DNA from: Clostridiales bacterium
Lineage (GTDB): Bacteria; Bacillota; Clostridia; Lachnospirales; WRAX01
Reading direction: 5' to 3'
Assembly (NCBI GenBank): GCA_031271375.1
Contig: JAISVU010000378.1
Location: forward strand, 1 to 13,071
DNA length: 13,071 nucleotides
The number at the start of each line of letters is the position of its first letter. Position 1 is the stretch's first letter. The notes beneath the pieces are model-generated. The model searched no databases, was not told the DNA's origin, and saw nothing but the letters and a program-made list of their open reading frames with translations. The translations under genes were made by a program, and so were the position numbers. Below, piece after piece: positions 12,725-13,071 of the stretch.

Positions 12725-13071
12725 TTATGATTCTATTTCGATTCGTCTGCTGATGTCGGCCCGTTCGCCTTTGTCTACCGCGACGACGAGAATGCCGCCG
12801 TCGAGACGCGCCTTGATTCCGTCGCGTTTGCAGTTGACAAGGCGAAGGCTTCGGCTCATGGAGCCTGAGCGGCGCTCCCTGTGAATATAGTTCCCGTTTT
12901 CGTCATTGACGCTCTCCCGCTTGTTGACTGCTATCGTAAGAAGCTCGCCGTTTAAGTCAAGCACGAGCTCTTCCTTGCTTACGCCGGGAAGCTCCGCCTC
13001 GATGATATACTGCTTATCGGTCTCCCTGACGTCTAACTTAACAGTCTGCGGAAAATTCCAGCGCGGCGGCC
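12725..13071 (-). CDS. Hsp20/alpha-crystallin small heat-shock protein (5' end outside the window)
   Basis: The last 114 residues of an Hsp20-family chaperone are readable, entering the window at its right edge as PPRWNFPQTVKLDVRETD. The alpha-crystallin domain is nearly complete: DVRETDKQYIIEAELPGVSKEEL, the NYIHRERRSGSMSRSLRL strand, and GIKARLDGGILVVAVDK, with the A-x-L-D-G-G-I-L-V-V pattern typical of the family. These proteins form oligomers that hold unfolding proteins in the cytoplasm without ATP. A GTG inside this stretch (12964) is not the true start, because the reading frame and the domain continue upstream of it. The true start and promoter are not visible. The C-terminus ends soon after the domain (RRIEIES), and that ending resembles the I-x-I tail motif. 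Confidence 0.93.
   Translation of the reverse strand, partial: PPRWNFPQTVKLDVRETDKQYIIEAELPGVSKEELVLDLNGELLTIAVNKRESVNDENGNYIHRERRSGSMSRSLRLVNCKRDGIKARLDGGILVVAVDKGERADISRRIEIES

Overview
The window looks like a chromosomal segment of a Clostridia-like member of the Bacillota (Firmicutes), probably anaerobic. The basis is strong AGGAGG-type Shine-Dalgarno sites with TTG, GTG and ATG starts, Gram-positive-style lipoproteins (binding protein, amylase and a small one), a four-cysteine iron-sulfur flavoprotein-type reductase, an HD-GYP response regulator, and an MdxEFG-like maltodextrin permease. A species cannot be named from the sequence alone. No rRNA, tRNA or CRISPR array is visible.

Layout, left to right. 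(1) 173-1702 (+) encodes a membrane-anchored cardiolipin-synthase/phospholipase-D family protein in which both HKD catalytic motifs have lost His and Lys. (2) 1710-2286 is an IS200-type element: a short TnpA gene on the minus strand, flanked by arrays of tiny perfect hairpins. The TnpA frame is open, but its HUH motif reads HVR and the catalytic Tyr position is Phe. (3) 2278-7984 (-) is a maltodextrin operon read right to left: binding lipoprotein (malE-like), permeases malF and malG, an extracellular GH13 amylase lipoprotein, then dtd (D-aminoacyl-tRNA deacylase). From malF to dtd every junction is a 4-bp start/stop overlap. The malE-malF gap instead holds two large palindromic elements plus smaller hairpins. 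No ATPase (MalK/MsmX) is present. (4) 8133-9155 (+) is ansA, type I L-asparaginase, divergent from malE; two good sigma-A promoters sit back to back with -35 boxes only 6 bp apart. (5) 9151-9346 is a roughly 196-bp near-palindrome built from degenerate 7-bp units (GARCCNA). It supplies the stop codons of both convergent neighbours. (6) 9328-11961 (-) is an apparent regulatory operon: ECF sigma factor, REC-HD-GYP response regulator (predicted c-di-GMP phosphodiesterase), GNAT acetyltransferase and a small lipoprotein. It has a consensus promoter at 12027-12055, and its leader contains another run of the same 7-bp units. (7) 12064-12630 (-) is an iron-sulfur flavoprotein-type FMN reductase. (8) 12725-13071 (-) is the 3' part of an Hsp20 small heat-shock protein that runs off the window.

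How it works together: the maltodextrin genes form a coherent uptake and degradation unit. The amylase cuts glucan at the cell surface, the binding protein captures oligosaccharides and MalFG imports them, presumably with an ATPase encoded elsewhere. The sigma/HD-GYP operon is a signalling unit of unknown input. The most unusual aspect is the density of palindromic and repeat DNA sitting at gene ends: hairpin arrays, the malE-malF palindromes and the heptad elements. Together with two 'dead-enzyme' genes (PLD-like and TnpA-like), these are the points most worth a second look.
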